From Bugula neritina (Eukaryota > Bryozoa > Gymnolaemata > Cheilostomatida > Bugulidae): 64,000 bases of DNA. The stretch lies in assembly GCA_964035545.1 (NCBI GenBank), contig OZ037771.1, positions 15,173,789 to 15,237,788 on the forward strand, in the 5' to 3' direction. The stretch's first letter is position 1. Every line of letters starts with the position of its first letter. This document shows, in pieces, positions 23,815-35,270 of the stretch. The translations under genes were made by a program, and so were the position numbers. The notes beneath the pieces are model-generated. The model did not search any database. It saw only the letters and a list, made by a program, of their open reading frames with translations, and was not told the DNA's origin.

Positions 23815-25841
23815 TTATGCTAAATCATCATCATCAAACAAGTCTCCAAAATCTGCAAACAAAGCAGAAAGCAAATTTAATAAGTGTTGACATTTGTAAA
23901 CACATCAGAGCTGAGCTATGTAAGGTAAAAATCACTATGAATACAATCTGCAAACCACTAAAATCAAAATCATTTAGAAAATGCAAAACTTGCTGCTTTT
24001 ACACCAACATATCATGGATTAGTAAATAAGTTTTCATTAACATAAACTCAACAAGGAAAAATTTCCTATGAATTTCACAGATAAAAGATCTGCATAAAAA
24101 TTAAGCTTAAGCAAACATGTAGGTAAATAATCTGCTATGCATTTTAACCATTAATAACCTAGCGTCAACATCAACTGCTCATTTTACTCAGCAACGATAT
24201 TCTTTGAGTTGGGAGACATAAAATAACAACTCACTGTCATCAAAGTCAGCGTGAGCTGCGGGTGTTGGTTTACCTAGCGTCTCTCTCAGAGCTCCACTGT
24301 ATCCTAGCAACTAAAGTAAACAAATGTCCTTTTATGTAACAAAACAACTGGCAAAAATTTAAATGTTAGATGCAAGTTTTAGCATTGCATAGCATAGAAC
24401 AGCAAAGTGTAAGCAAAACAGGTTGAATTTCAATGATATTTAAAAACAAAAGTCTGAAATGGTGGCATATATTCTTTGCATGTTACATTGTAAACCGATG
24501 TGGTGATTACTAAGTATACGCCAACATAATGGAGTATTAATACTAGCCATGGAGCTTGCATGGAGTACTAACAAATGGTAATTACAATCAGTATGACTAT
24601 GTTTAATATTACTAGCACTCAGCCTATTTCTTCATTTTATTTATTTACTTAAATAACCATATGCCACTGCAGATGTAGCTATTCATTCACTTATACTATT
24701 TTAATAATTTTACTTTAGGTTATAGGAATTCAATAATAAATCAAAAATTAAAATAATTATAGTAATATATATTTATGATATGTATAGTCCTATAAAATAC
24801 CTCAAATTTAGTAGCTGTTTTAACTTTACAGTAAAACAAAAAGGATATAAATAGTGTGGCATGAATATTGGCCCGAGTTTAATTCTGAGTATTTTTCAAA
24901 AACTTTTTAATGAGCATAATTGGTAATAGAAATATAAAGTTTATCATCACAATAACAATTTAAAACTAAAATTTGTCATGTTTGCTTTGTCTACACCAAT
25001 AGGAGTTGCCACCTCCATACTGATACTCATAGTCATAATGATAGCCCTGCCCTTGGACATCAATACTATAGTACACAACAATGATAATACTGGTACTCAT
25101 AGTAATAGTTAGTAATGTACGTTATCATTATAATCATCTTTATAAGTTACAGAGTTCTATAGTAGTTGTCATAAAGATTGCTGGAGTGATATGTTAGTCT
25201 CAATCAACAACCAAAATAAAATTAACACGAACTCAAAGTGAAACTTTAACTGTAACTGGTAATTTAAAGTTAAAAGACTTTAGATTCCCAACCCAATCTC
25301 TAAATTCAAGATAAAGATCAACTAAACATTCATAATCGAATTGATGTTGCAATTTCATTCCCATGCCATGATAGATGTTAGTAGCAATAGTATTGTATCG
25401 ATTTGAAGACACTGTGAAGCAAAATATGAAAAAGATAGACCTGAACGAAAATGGCTGGCAAAGAATGACTAAATGGAGAGACAGATAGAGATGTCTGAAT
25501 AAACCAAATTGTCGCACCAACAGAGTCAGGCTGCTTTGATAATGATGATCACTTCATGATGCAATGACAATTTTGGTAGCCTGTGGTGACACTGACATTA
25601 ATGTTCAGTTACAATAACCGTAAGTAACTGTAACGGCAACGAGTAAACGTAATTATAATGAGTAAATGTAGTGACTAATGTCATACTTATAGTTAGGCCT
25701 ATACTTATAGTCATACTCATAGTAATACTCATCAAAACTAACATCTTTTCTTGCCAAAAGTTGAGCTTCTTCTATGTCCATAAATGAGGCTTCCGCGCCG
25801 TCTGGGAACATTTCATCAGCTACAACTACGTTGTTTGCCAT
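23815..25841 (-). CDS. candidate small acidic protein, three exons (~70 aa)
   Basis: Built from splice sites only. Exon 1 is 25841-25743 (start MANNVVVADEMFPDG), exon 2 is 24310-24235 (LLGYSGALRETLGKPTP) and exon 3 is 23852-23815 (acidic end FGDLFDDDDLA, then stop). Acceptors are good (ctttag, tttgcag); the first donor (GATGTTAGT) is weaker. Phases 0 and 1 match at both joins and no stop intervenes. I do not recognise the family. The predicted protein is soluble and strongly acidic at its C-terminus, with no signal peptide. It could also be a chance assembly. Confidence 0.42.
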
Positions 25842-27778
25842 TATAAATATATGATAATATTTCAAATTGAAGCTCAAGCTGTAACAAAGTCGAAATTATT
25901 TTCGATTGCTGTGGGTTAGAACTAGAGGTTTGCTTGACCTTGGAGTGAAACTCAAACTGAAAATACTGGCAAACGCTATAAATATGAAGCCAGTATTAAA
26001 AACTATTGTTTACCGTTGATTTTAATTACTAATTATAAACTACTCTCCTTATTTAACAAGGCAAACTTGGGGTAGGCCGAAATCTTTATTAGTTGCTCGG
26101 TCAACAATTATTGCACGGATGTCGAAAACTTTAAAATAAAACGGAATCTCTAAAGGTTTTTAACCTTAGTTTTTCACGTTATTATATGCAATCAAACGAG
26201 TGTTCATTTTGAGTTCTCGAACAATAACGTAGCCTTGCTTATCGTGTATGTTCCCTTTTCGCTATTCCACCTTGCTATTGTTCCATTTATTAATCGCTCA
26301 TGTGACAGACACGTGATCACAGCTGATCTAAATGCAGTAGATAATAATATTATTGTTATTATTTAAGTTTAGTTTCGATGCTATTATGATTATCACCAAT
26401 CATCATCATGGGTCAAAAGAGAAGGGCAGAAGTTGTAAACTTCAGTTTGTATTTTAGTAACAAGCATTTAATGAGCTTTGCACTAGCGTAATCAAACTTA
26501 AATTAGATAAAATCCCAATAGTTCTTTTCAATAATTTCCATGATGATGATCTATCAATTTGATAACCCAAATATAAAAAAGTTTGGTGTTTCATGATTCT
26601 AATTTTCAACAAAACTGTTAAAGTTTAAACTTTAACATTGAAAATAAAATATTACTATACTTATTGTGATGATCATTGTGATTGTCATAATCAGTATTGA
26701 ACTTGGTATAACTTTTAAGACTAAATGTTCTCCTCATCAGTGTTGTATTTGTAAAAAACAATCAACCTGCTATTCAGTCCTGTAATTTCAACTTCAATGA
26801 CAAATACCTCTTTTTTCCCTATAATATTATTAATAGCTGCTATATTGGGATTTTAGTGCAGACTTTGACATATTGGCCATGACTTTTAGATACTTAGTAT
26901 TTTTCAAATAGACTGGTGTCAATTGAAAGTTGTAGAATGAAGAGTTGTAGATATTATTCAACTTTATTTGCTAGTCCTAGTCATACTAATATTCATAATG
27001 CGACTTCTCTCACTCAAATTGGCTTTACTACATCCATGACTACTGCAATAATCCGCAACTCATTTATTAATTATAATTAATTCACATTTATAGTTCTCTT
27101 CACTGGAGTATATAATATCATTTTCCAACTTGAGTTAGGTTTGATTTACACTTAGGTCTGTATTCCTATATTACTAGTAGAGTATAAATTATCACCATGT
27201 GCTTTTTTCTTAAATCGGGATTTTATATTTAATTGATTTAAAATGCCAAAAATCTTTGTTTATGAAATAGCAGAACAATACCTAGAATATCTAATCAGTA
27301 TATCTTTAGGACTGCTATACATCTTATATGATAAAGCTATTTGTTAGTTACTAAGTTTATTATATCAGTTAGGCATGATATACTATTGCTAGCATTGCAT
27401 CTGACTCAAGTATCAACACCGACTAAACAGCAAATACTTTTTATCAGTTTGGCTAAATAGCTTCAAATTTGCTTTGTGAAATTATTGATGCATATACAAT
27501 CGCGCAGTACCTATGGAATAGTGTATGCAGCATGTGTACAATGTATTTCATGTGATAGCTTTTCATATCAATGTTATTGTTTTTATACAGGTTACAATAG
27601 CTTTTATCTATCTAGTAGTTTATATTACACTAATCACTAACCATATCATTTGATAATATATTCAATACCAATCTTGCATCACATGCTTGTAGTACTTTTG
27701 ATAGGTACTGGACAAGATAGAAACAGATAATAAGGTTATTATTACTATATATATAGTTGTAGTGTATTCAGTCTAAAA
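25842..27778. other. no gene seen
   Basis: AT-rich intergenic sequence; no exon, transposon or strong tandem repeat recognised. Confidence 0.5.
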
Positions 27779-28775
27779 ATTTACACTGTACTAGTAGTAT
27801 ATTAGTATTACACTGTACTAGTAATATATTAGTATTACACTGTACTAGTAATATATTAGTATTACACTGTACTAGTAATATATTAGTATTACACTGTACT
27901 AGTAGTATATTAGTATTACACTGTACTAGTAATATATTAGTATTACACTGTACTAGTAGTATATTAGTATTACACTGTACTAGTAGTATATTAGTATTAC
28001 ACTGTACTAGTAGTATATTAGTATTACACTGTACCAGTAGTATATTAGTATTACACTGTACTAGTAGTATATTAGTATTACACTGTACTAGTAGTATATT
28101 AGTATTACACTGTACTAGTAGTATATTAGTATTACACTGTACTAGTAGTATATTAGCATTACACTGTACTAGTAATATATTAGTATTACACTGTACTAAT
28201 AGTATATTAGTATTACACTGTACTAATAGTATATTAGTATTACACTGTACTAGTAATATATTAGTATTACACTGTACTAGTAATATATTAGTATTACACT
28301 GTACTAGTAGTATATTAGTATTACACTGTACTAGTAGTATATTAGTATTACACTGTACTGGTAATATATTAGTATTACACTGTACTAGTAATATATTAGT
28401 ATTACACTGTACTAGTAATATATTAGTATTACACTGTACTAGTAGTATATTAGTATTACACTGTACTAGTAGTATATTAGTATTACACTGTACTAGTAAT
28501 ATATTAGTATTACACTGTACTAGTAGTATATTAGTATTACACTGTACTAGTAGTATATTAGTATTACACTGTACTAGTAGTATATTAGTATTACACTGTA
28601 CTAGTAATATATTAGTATTACACTGTACTAGTAATATATTAGTATTACAATGTACTAGTAATATATTAGTATTACACTGTACTAGTAATATATTAGTATT
28701 ACACTGTACTAGTAGTATATTAGTATTACAATATACTAGTAGTATATTAGTATTACAATATACTAGTAGTATATT
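27779..28775. repeat. 27-bp satellite, ~37 copies
   Basis: Nearly perfect 27-bp units (ttacactgtactagtagta...tta) differing mainly by aat/agt at one site. Each unit holds the palindrome ACTAGT. It ends about 290 bp upstream of the LAMP start codon. Confidence 0.97.
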
Positions 28776-29068
28776 GAGATATCAAAAGGGTTGAGTCACT
28801 ACCTCATTGTTAACATAGCTATCTATGCAAAGAACAATGTTATTAGAGTGGTATTCTATATTCAGTAAACTCAGTTTCAGTGATAAACCAATGACATTGT
28901 GCATTGTATCAGCAGTCATATCAGAGCGGGATTTGTGATAACACCATGTTATCTGGTCAATAGTTGAAGTCACATGACCTCTTCACATGATAAAGTATCA
29001 CACTTCAGCTGTTTCATTATAATATTCCTTTAGTTCAACGGAGGGTTTTGAAAGCAACAAACTAGAAA

Positions 29069-29782
29069 ATGGAAAGTTTACAGATTTTACTGATGATCTG
29101 TTGTAAGTTGCAATTTCCTCTTATACATTATACTTATATTATATATAATATTATATTACCTACATTATATTCTGTTATACTATGCCCTGTTCTGTTCATT
29201 TCTGTTATATTCAATTTTACTTTGCATGTCATATTAAACTATAATTTAATATTTTACCATGTTATTCTATATTCCAAACTACTATATTTTATTTCAATTG
29301 CTATATACTTTTTATCATATTCTATTATATTATATTGTGTGGGTCACATATTATATTCTCATTTCATCACTTAGTTGCAATTACTAGTATGTAACTGGTA
29401 AGGATATGTTCTTTTGCTAACGTATTTTATCTAAATTAATAATGCGAGTATTACAGTCGCTGCCTTACATATGTTACAGTCATCACCTTAAGTTCAGGAT
29501 ACACATTTGAGTATACAGATGATGCTGACACATTTGCTTGTCTCAGAGTGAAGTCTAACTTCACCATTGTTATAAACTATGAGGTAATATGGTATCCATG
29601 TTTATATTCATTTGGTGTATTTCTTTAATCTTATGGTACATCAGCTTGAATAATTGGGTCCTATAAGTTGAATTTATTGCTTATAATAATTTAACAAAAG
29701 CACTTATAAATTTCTGATTAGTCACGGATGGTTTTATAAAATTTGGTTTTTATTTGGTTTTGATATAGTAGTAAAAATATCG

Positions 29783-29871
<89 letters not shown>

Positions 29872-30131
29872 AATCTGTGGACAGCAGCTGTTTCGGGATT
29901 TGTCCCCTCATCAGCACAGAACAGAGTACCATGGCCCACACCTTCGCAATAGTAAAACTTATAGTTTTACTAAAGCATATTTAAAAGGTGTGTAAACTCA
30001 AGCCAGAGTGCTCAAGTAACTCTAGGGGTCACCTAGGAGTCACGAGCATTGCAAAATGCTAGCAGCTTGAGTTTGTGACCATGGTGAGAGTGCTCAATCA
30101 TTTAATGTCATTGCTGAGCATTAAATGAGAG

Positions 30132-30207
<76 letters not shown>

Positions 30208-33200
30208 TTAATATGATTTCATCACAATTTCTAAATTAGGAATTCAAATAATCTCAGTACGTTATCATATAGCAACTGTATAATCACCATTCATGGTAAT
30301 TATATAAAGCTGGTTTTCACCTGTTTGCGTGTACCCACCCTTGCTCAAAGGTTAGTGGTAAAGGAAAGACAATTTCTAATAATAATGTGTTTTTACTTCA
30401 GACAAAAGATGGAATGAGATCACAGCCGGTATTGCTAGCCGGCTCAGACGGGAGTGAGGGGTCTTGTGAGACAGAGGGCGGGGGTCCTTATGTGACATAC
30501 ACTCAATACCCTCCTGAATCCGTGGTTACCTCCATTTCCTTCACGTTTGAGAAGTCTAAACAGAATGTTTCCTCGCTAAGTATTAGCCTGACGTATGATC
30601 CACACCTTCTGGACTATTCCATAGAACGTAGGTCCTTCTATCAGTGTTCAGTTTCTTTTTTAATATAGAAAAGAAAACTCCAACTATGACTTAACAATGT
30701 TCAAATAAGGAATCATAGGGTTGGTTGGTTGGTTGCAAGTTGAAAATTGATAAGATTAACCTGTAAAGCTGAAAGTTGTAAGCAGTGGCAGCGTTCACCT
30801 ATGACCTCAAGTGTGAGAAATCGGTACCTCAGATGCTGCTCTTCATTTTAGTTGCTTTTAGAGAAATACTTGGCGTTTGAAAGCTGCCATTCTCAATGGG
30901 CCATTCTAGTTAAGTTAGTAACAGCTTGGGTCGGGAGTAGATTGAGTAGTTTTAGAAGTGTCTTGTCTCTTTTTTCTTCAGTTAACTAGAAGGAAATTCT
31001 TCATCCTAGCAGTTGTAACTGATCAAATTCTAAAGAACGTGACAATTTTATTGCCGATGGAAAAGTTGGTTATAACATTGAGTGATGCACTGGTTTGATT
31101 TCAGCTGAGAAAGCTGTCACGGTTGATTTAGCAAGTCCAATACCTCTGTCAGACACCGGTCACTCTTACTACTGCAACAAAACTCAGATGTATCAGATGG
31201 GAAACGTCACCCTCTCCATCTACTACATGCAGGCTCAAGGATATGGCATGGTTAATGGCACCTTCAGCCCTCCAGCTGGTACGTTATTCAGCCCTCCAGC
31301 TGGTATGCTATGAGTAGTGCTTAAGATGGCAAACGTTTCGGCACTTTCACCAAACACACCATTTTTCATGCCCAGTTTTTTTTCATTCCTACTCTAAATT
31401 TTTATAGTCGAGCTGAATTTAATTGAGTCTTCAAAGACAAATTAATTTTATATTAGTAAATATTTTTCACTACTTTGGCAACAATGACAAAGGAATTTGG
31501 TTTTCTATTCGTGTAAGAGCTGTTACAAATCTTAGATCATTTTTCTTCAAGATCATTGATGATAACATATCGCTCAACTCACTTTGCTGTATTCAATCAA
31601 TGTTTCTGTTTTAGTTGATCATTGTTCACCACATATTTTACCAACTACAACTAGAAGGACCACACCTACTACAAAGACCACACCTACTACAAAGACCACA
31701 CCTACCACAAAAACTACTCCTACCACAAAAACCACACCTACTACAATAACTACTCCTACCACAAAAACCACTCCTACTACAAAAACCACTCCTACCACAA
31801 AGACCACACCTACCACAAAAACCACACCCACTACAAAGACCACACCCACTACAAAGACCACACCCACTACAAAGACCACACCTACTACAAAAACTACACC
31901 TACCACAAAGACCACGCCTACTACAAAGGCCACACCTACTACAAAAACCACACCCACTACAAAGACCACTCCTACCACAAAAACCACACCTACCACAAAG
32001 ACCACACCTATCACAAAGACCACACCTACAACAACTGCAAAGCCCTCAGACGTTGACACTTTTGCCGTGAAAGATGATGGAAAGATCTGTCTATTACTAA
32101 AAGCATCTTTAGAGTTGCACATCAAGTATAAAGTATCTAACAAGGTACTGACTATATCATGTCAATTTTATTATTAAACTTTTATGACTTGTTATATAAG
32201 CTGGATAATTAAATTGCATTCTGTTATTTGAACTTCACTTACTGTCTATTTATCTTACCATTATACCCTTTTACGTGAGCAGACAAAGAGTGTAGACGTG
32301 ACAGCACCCGCCCGACCTCGATTCAATGGTAGCTGTAGCTCCACTATGGACATGCTGGTGATAGAGTGGGAGGATAAAGTAGTATCAGTCAACATGACTT
32401 TGGAGTTTACTAATAGTAGCAGTAACTTCAGTCTCTCTACTGTTGTCATGACTTACACTATACTAGATGATAGTAAGTTTACTAGAGCATAGTAAGTATA
32501 TTAGATGATAGTAAGTGTACTAAGAGATAGTAAGTATACTTACACTAACTTACACTTGTGCTTCATTTCAGAATTCACAGGAAATGCGATGGTGAGCAAC
32601 CTGAGTGATTTCTCCACGCAGCTGGGTAACTACTACTCCTGTGATTCCAGTACAAACATTTCTCTCAACAAAGATGTCTCTCTGTCTATGAAGTCCGTCA
32701 AACTGCAGGTCTTCAGAAATAAAAATGAAACGGGTTTCTACGGTGCAGGTGAGTTTCAGTTGACAGAAATAGGTGACCTAACACTTAACAGTCTGTGTTT
32801 TATAAACTTTCAGCAAAACTTGTGTTTTAGCAAGGAAATATAACACTTACATCTTGTAGATAAGTAGACACTCTATAATATTTAATTCGAGTACATATAC
32901 TGTATTGTGTAAATGTCACAGAACAGCTCCTGAGTTGACACAAACTTACATTTCTGACTCTTTCTGTTCGGTAAATTTCCCTTCTTATATTTTTTTATGA
33001 TTAATTTTCTTTCATATCCATAGAAAGCCAATTGATTGTATAGAAACGTTTGTAGAGTAGTGATTCACTTGCTTCTATTCTAATATCTCCATCATTCATT
33101 TTCCTGCCTTCAATTACAAAGAGACTTATAAAAATTGCATTCAAACAGCCAATAAGATTTATTAGTATAAGCTGTAGTGTTTGCCATGAATTCAGAGTTA

Positions 33201-33481
33201 TCTTTCCTTGAAAACAAGCAATATATGTTGAGAAGACAACTCTATAGCTTGTGGAAGTTACAAGCTATCTGTAGCTTTCACAAGCTATTGAGTTAACATA
33301 TTCATATGATTTACCTACAGAAAACAAGTGCAGTTCAGGGAGCTCAGATAATCCAGTGGACACTGTGATACCTATCGTGGTTGGCTGTGTACTCGGTGGT
33401 CTTGTTATCATCGTTGTCATTGGCTATATTATTGGCAGAAGGCGGGCTAGAGCTCAGAACAACTACGAGACTCTCCCTTGA
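29069..33481 (+). CDS. LAMP: lysosome-associated membrane glycoprotein (LAMP)
   Basis: Eight exons: 29069-29102, 29480-29583, 30402-30627, 31105-31278, 31615-32144, 32283-32472, 32572-32748 and 33321-33481. All are GT-AG and in phase (about 531 aa). Domains: signal peptide (residues 1-~18); first lumenal domain (~20-183) with paired cysteines; Thr/Pro hinge of ~23 PTTKT units (~188-322); second lumenal domain (~323-480) with several NxS/T sites; transmembrane segment [19 protein letters not shown] (~493-516); short basic tail ending YETLP. YETL fits the YxxΦ lysosomal sorting signal. The two-domain, hinge, single-span layout and the VIPIVVG...GRRRA segment are typical of LAMP1/2. It is a heavily glycosylated lysosomal membrane protein. 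Intron 2 carries the ribozyme-bearing repeat. Confidence 0.93.
29784..29869. repeat. (TA)n microsatellite
   Basis: About 43 TA dinucleotides, directly flanking the hammerhead-bearing repeat on its left. Confidence 0.97.
29870..30135 (-). mobile_element. hammerhead-bearing repeat inserted between (TA)n tracts (retrozyme- or Penelope-like)
   Basis: A ~266-bp non-simple sequence in LAMP intron 2 lies between two long (TA)n runs. On its minus strand it ends with a hammerhead ribozyme. It has other strong foldback pieces, such as a near-palindrome around 29947-29972 (aaaacttatagttttac) and tgagcactct repeats. No protein is encoded. Penelope-like elements and animal retrozymes are known to carry type I hammerheads with a short stem III; which of the two this is cannot be told from one copy. 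Confidence 0.6.
29874..29920 (-). ncRNA. type I hammerhead self-cleaving ribozyme
   Basis: Read on the minus strand: stem I 5' arm TCTGTG (29920-29915), core CTGATGA (29914-29908), stem II GGGG-acaaa-TCCC, core GAAA, a minimal stem III (ACAG-ctg-CTGT) and the cleavage triplet GTC ending at 29880. The stem I 3' arm CACAGA (29879-29874) is an exact complement of the 5' arm. Every conserved core base of the hammerhead is present. Predicted cleavage is between 29880 and 29879. The tiny stem III is typical of metazoan retroelement hammerheads, which often work as dimers. Confidence 0.88.
30136..30206. repeat. (TA)n microsatellite
   Basis: About 35 TA units on the right side of the hammerhead repeat. 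Confidence 0.97.
31665..32035 (+). repeat. 15-bp coding repeat, LAMP hinge
   Basis: About 23 copies of acaaagaccacacct-like units giving PTTKT pentads, the expected O-glycosylated hinge. Confidence 0.95.
32461..32540 (+). repeat. 19-bp repeat carrying the splice donor of LAMP exon 6
   Basis: ATAGTAAGT recurs with GT at 32473, 32492, 32511 and 32530, an exact 19-bp spacing. The first copy is the phase-correct donor. Confidence 0.85.
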
Positions 33482-35270
33482 GTACCTTCAACGAGCCGGT
33501 CACATAACACGTACATTGAATGTTGCTAAACCACCTATTTATCATCTTATATATTTCGAGTATGACATACCAATTTATGCAGTGTTTTTTCTTGTTTTAC
33601 AAGTTTTATATTATACTAAAGTTAAATTTGTTTACCATAATTTTTCCAAATCTTGTGCAAAGCCATGGTGCAGTGTGTGAATATTTTATTAATTTATTAG
33701 TCATATCATTGAAGTTTCAAAATTTATAAACTAAGTTATACAATCTCTATAGTACTTACTATCCAGTTTGTTTTTAGATCTTTTCATGTGTTTTTGTAAA
33801 ATGACAATAAAAAGGCTCATAAAAAAGCATTGCGTTATTTATTCTCCTATATACTAAAAACCTGAGCTTATACTAAACAAATAAAGTAATATGTTTACTA
33901 TGATACAGTCTGTTGAACTGACTCTACAGTCTATAAACAGAGAGCTGAGCAGATCTATTTATAGCTCTACAAAAGCTGCCATGGTACCTGTAAGTTGTCT
34001 ACACCTGCTTTCCTTCTTGCAGCTCTCTTAACAGATCAATCTTTCTATAACCCTTTTTCCTAATGCTTTCCAAAATAGAAACAAAAATATTTCGAAAGTA
34101 AATAAACATTTTTATTTTAAAATGTTGGAAGTTTTACATATAAATCATATTCTTAGGCAGCTACTAAAAAATTCGAAACTGAAATGCTGTTGTATAAAAT
34201 AGCAAAATGTACGCAGTTGTTGAAAACTTAACTGGCAACATAATTGTTAATTTATAAACTAAATAAAACACCGGTTACTTTTTCATATAAATAATCTTTG
34301 ATTTGAAATCCATTGTAAAATATTAATAGTTGCCAAGTGTTTATAGATAGTTATATCAGCTTTGTTTGTAAAGATTGTTTCTTTTACTGATCATTATATG
34401 AAAATACATGTAGTATTATATTCATATAATATATAGTAGAATACTTATACTCAAATTCTCATAAGACTCCTATCAAAAATAAAAATTTAAGCAATCTACA
34501 AACTTACATCAGATTGTCAAAATAAAATATTTCTGCAGCTTTAATAAAAAACACGAAGTTTGCCAAACAACATCAATATCAAGCAAAAATAGTATATATG
34601 GCGTTGTTAAAAACTAAACAATAGCTGACCATCAAGTCTAATATGTACAAATTATACAATCAGGTATCTACATTTGGATATTCAAGTAGCAAATTGTAAA
34701 AGTTATTCAAACTTCTATGCCATTCGAAGTCAAATTGATGCAAATAGTGCTAAAATACTTTTCATGTAGGGCTAAAAATATATCATGATTATTCTACTGT
34801 GGATATTATTGTACAGTGTGCTGTAATTAATGTGATATATTACAAGCTAAGTTATTATATAACATAGTATCTGCATTATTAGTTGCGTTATAATGAATTA
34901 TGGTATCATGTTAGACTACATTACTTATTACAATATTATGTAAAATAATACTATGGTATAAGATAATGTAATATATTACTATATTATCTATATACCACAT
35001 TATTATAGCTATAGTGTAGTATAATAATGTAATATAGTAACATATATATAGTTAAGTAACATATTATCACCATGCAATATAATATAATTGCATATAATAA
35101 CATAATATTATAATAATGTAATATAATATAATGACATATAATAAAAATGTATGCCATCACACGAAAGCCCTTGAGTTTATAGCTGGTAGCTAAAATACTA
35201 TTGAAAGTAGATTTCTTACAGAAAGCAACTTGGCTATTTCCTTAACTGGTAGAAATAAAAAACCTTCCAA
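33482..35270. other. convergent spacer between LAMP and IAP-A
   Basis: This holds the LAMP 3' UTR and AT-rich DNA. No exon recognised. A minus-strand AATAAA near 33836-33842 could serve IAP-A but is 1.4 kb past its stop. Confidence 0.45.
33806..33811 (+). terminator. poly(A) signal of LAMP
   Basis: AATAAA about 325 bp after the LAMP stop codon. Confidence 0.6.

Noticed and set aside
31619-32143. Val/Phe-rich frame opposite the LAMP hinge
   Set aside because: Antisense shadow of the Thr/Pro hinge; the plus frame is fixed by flanking LAMP exons.
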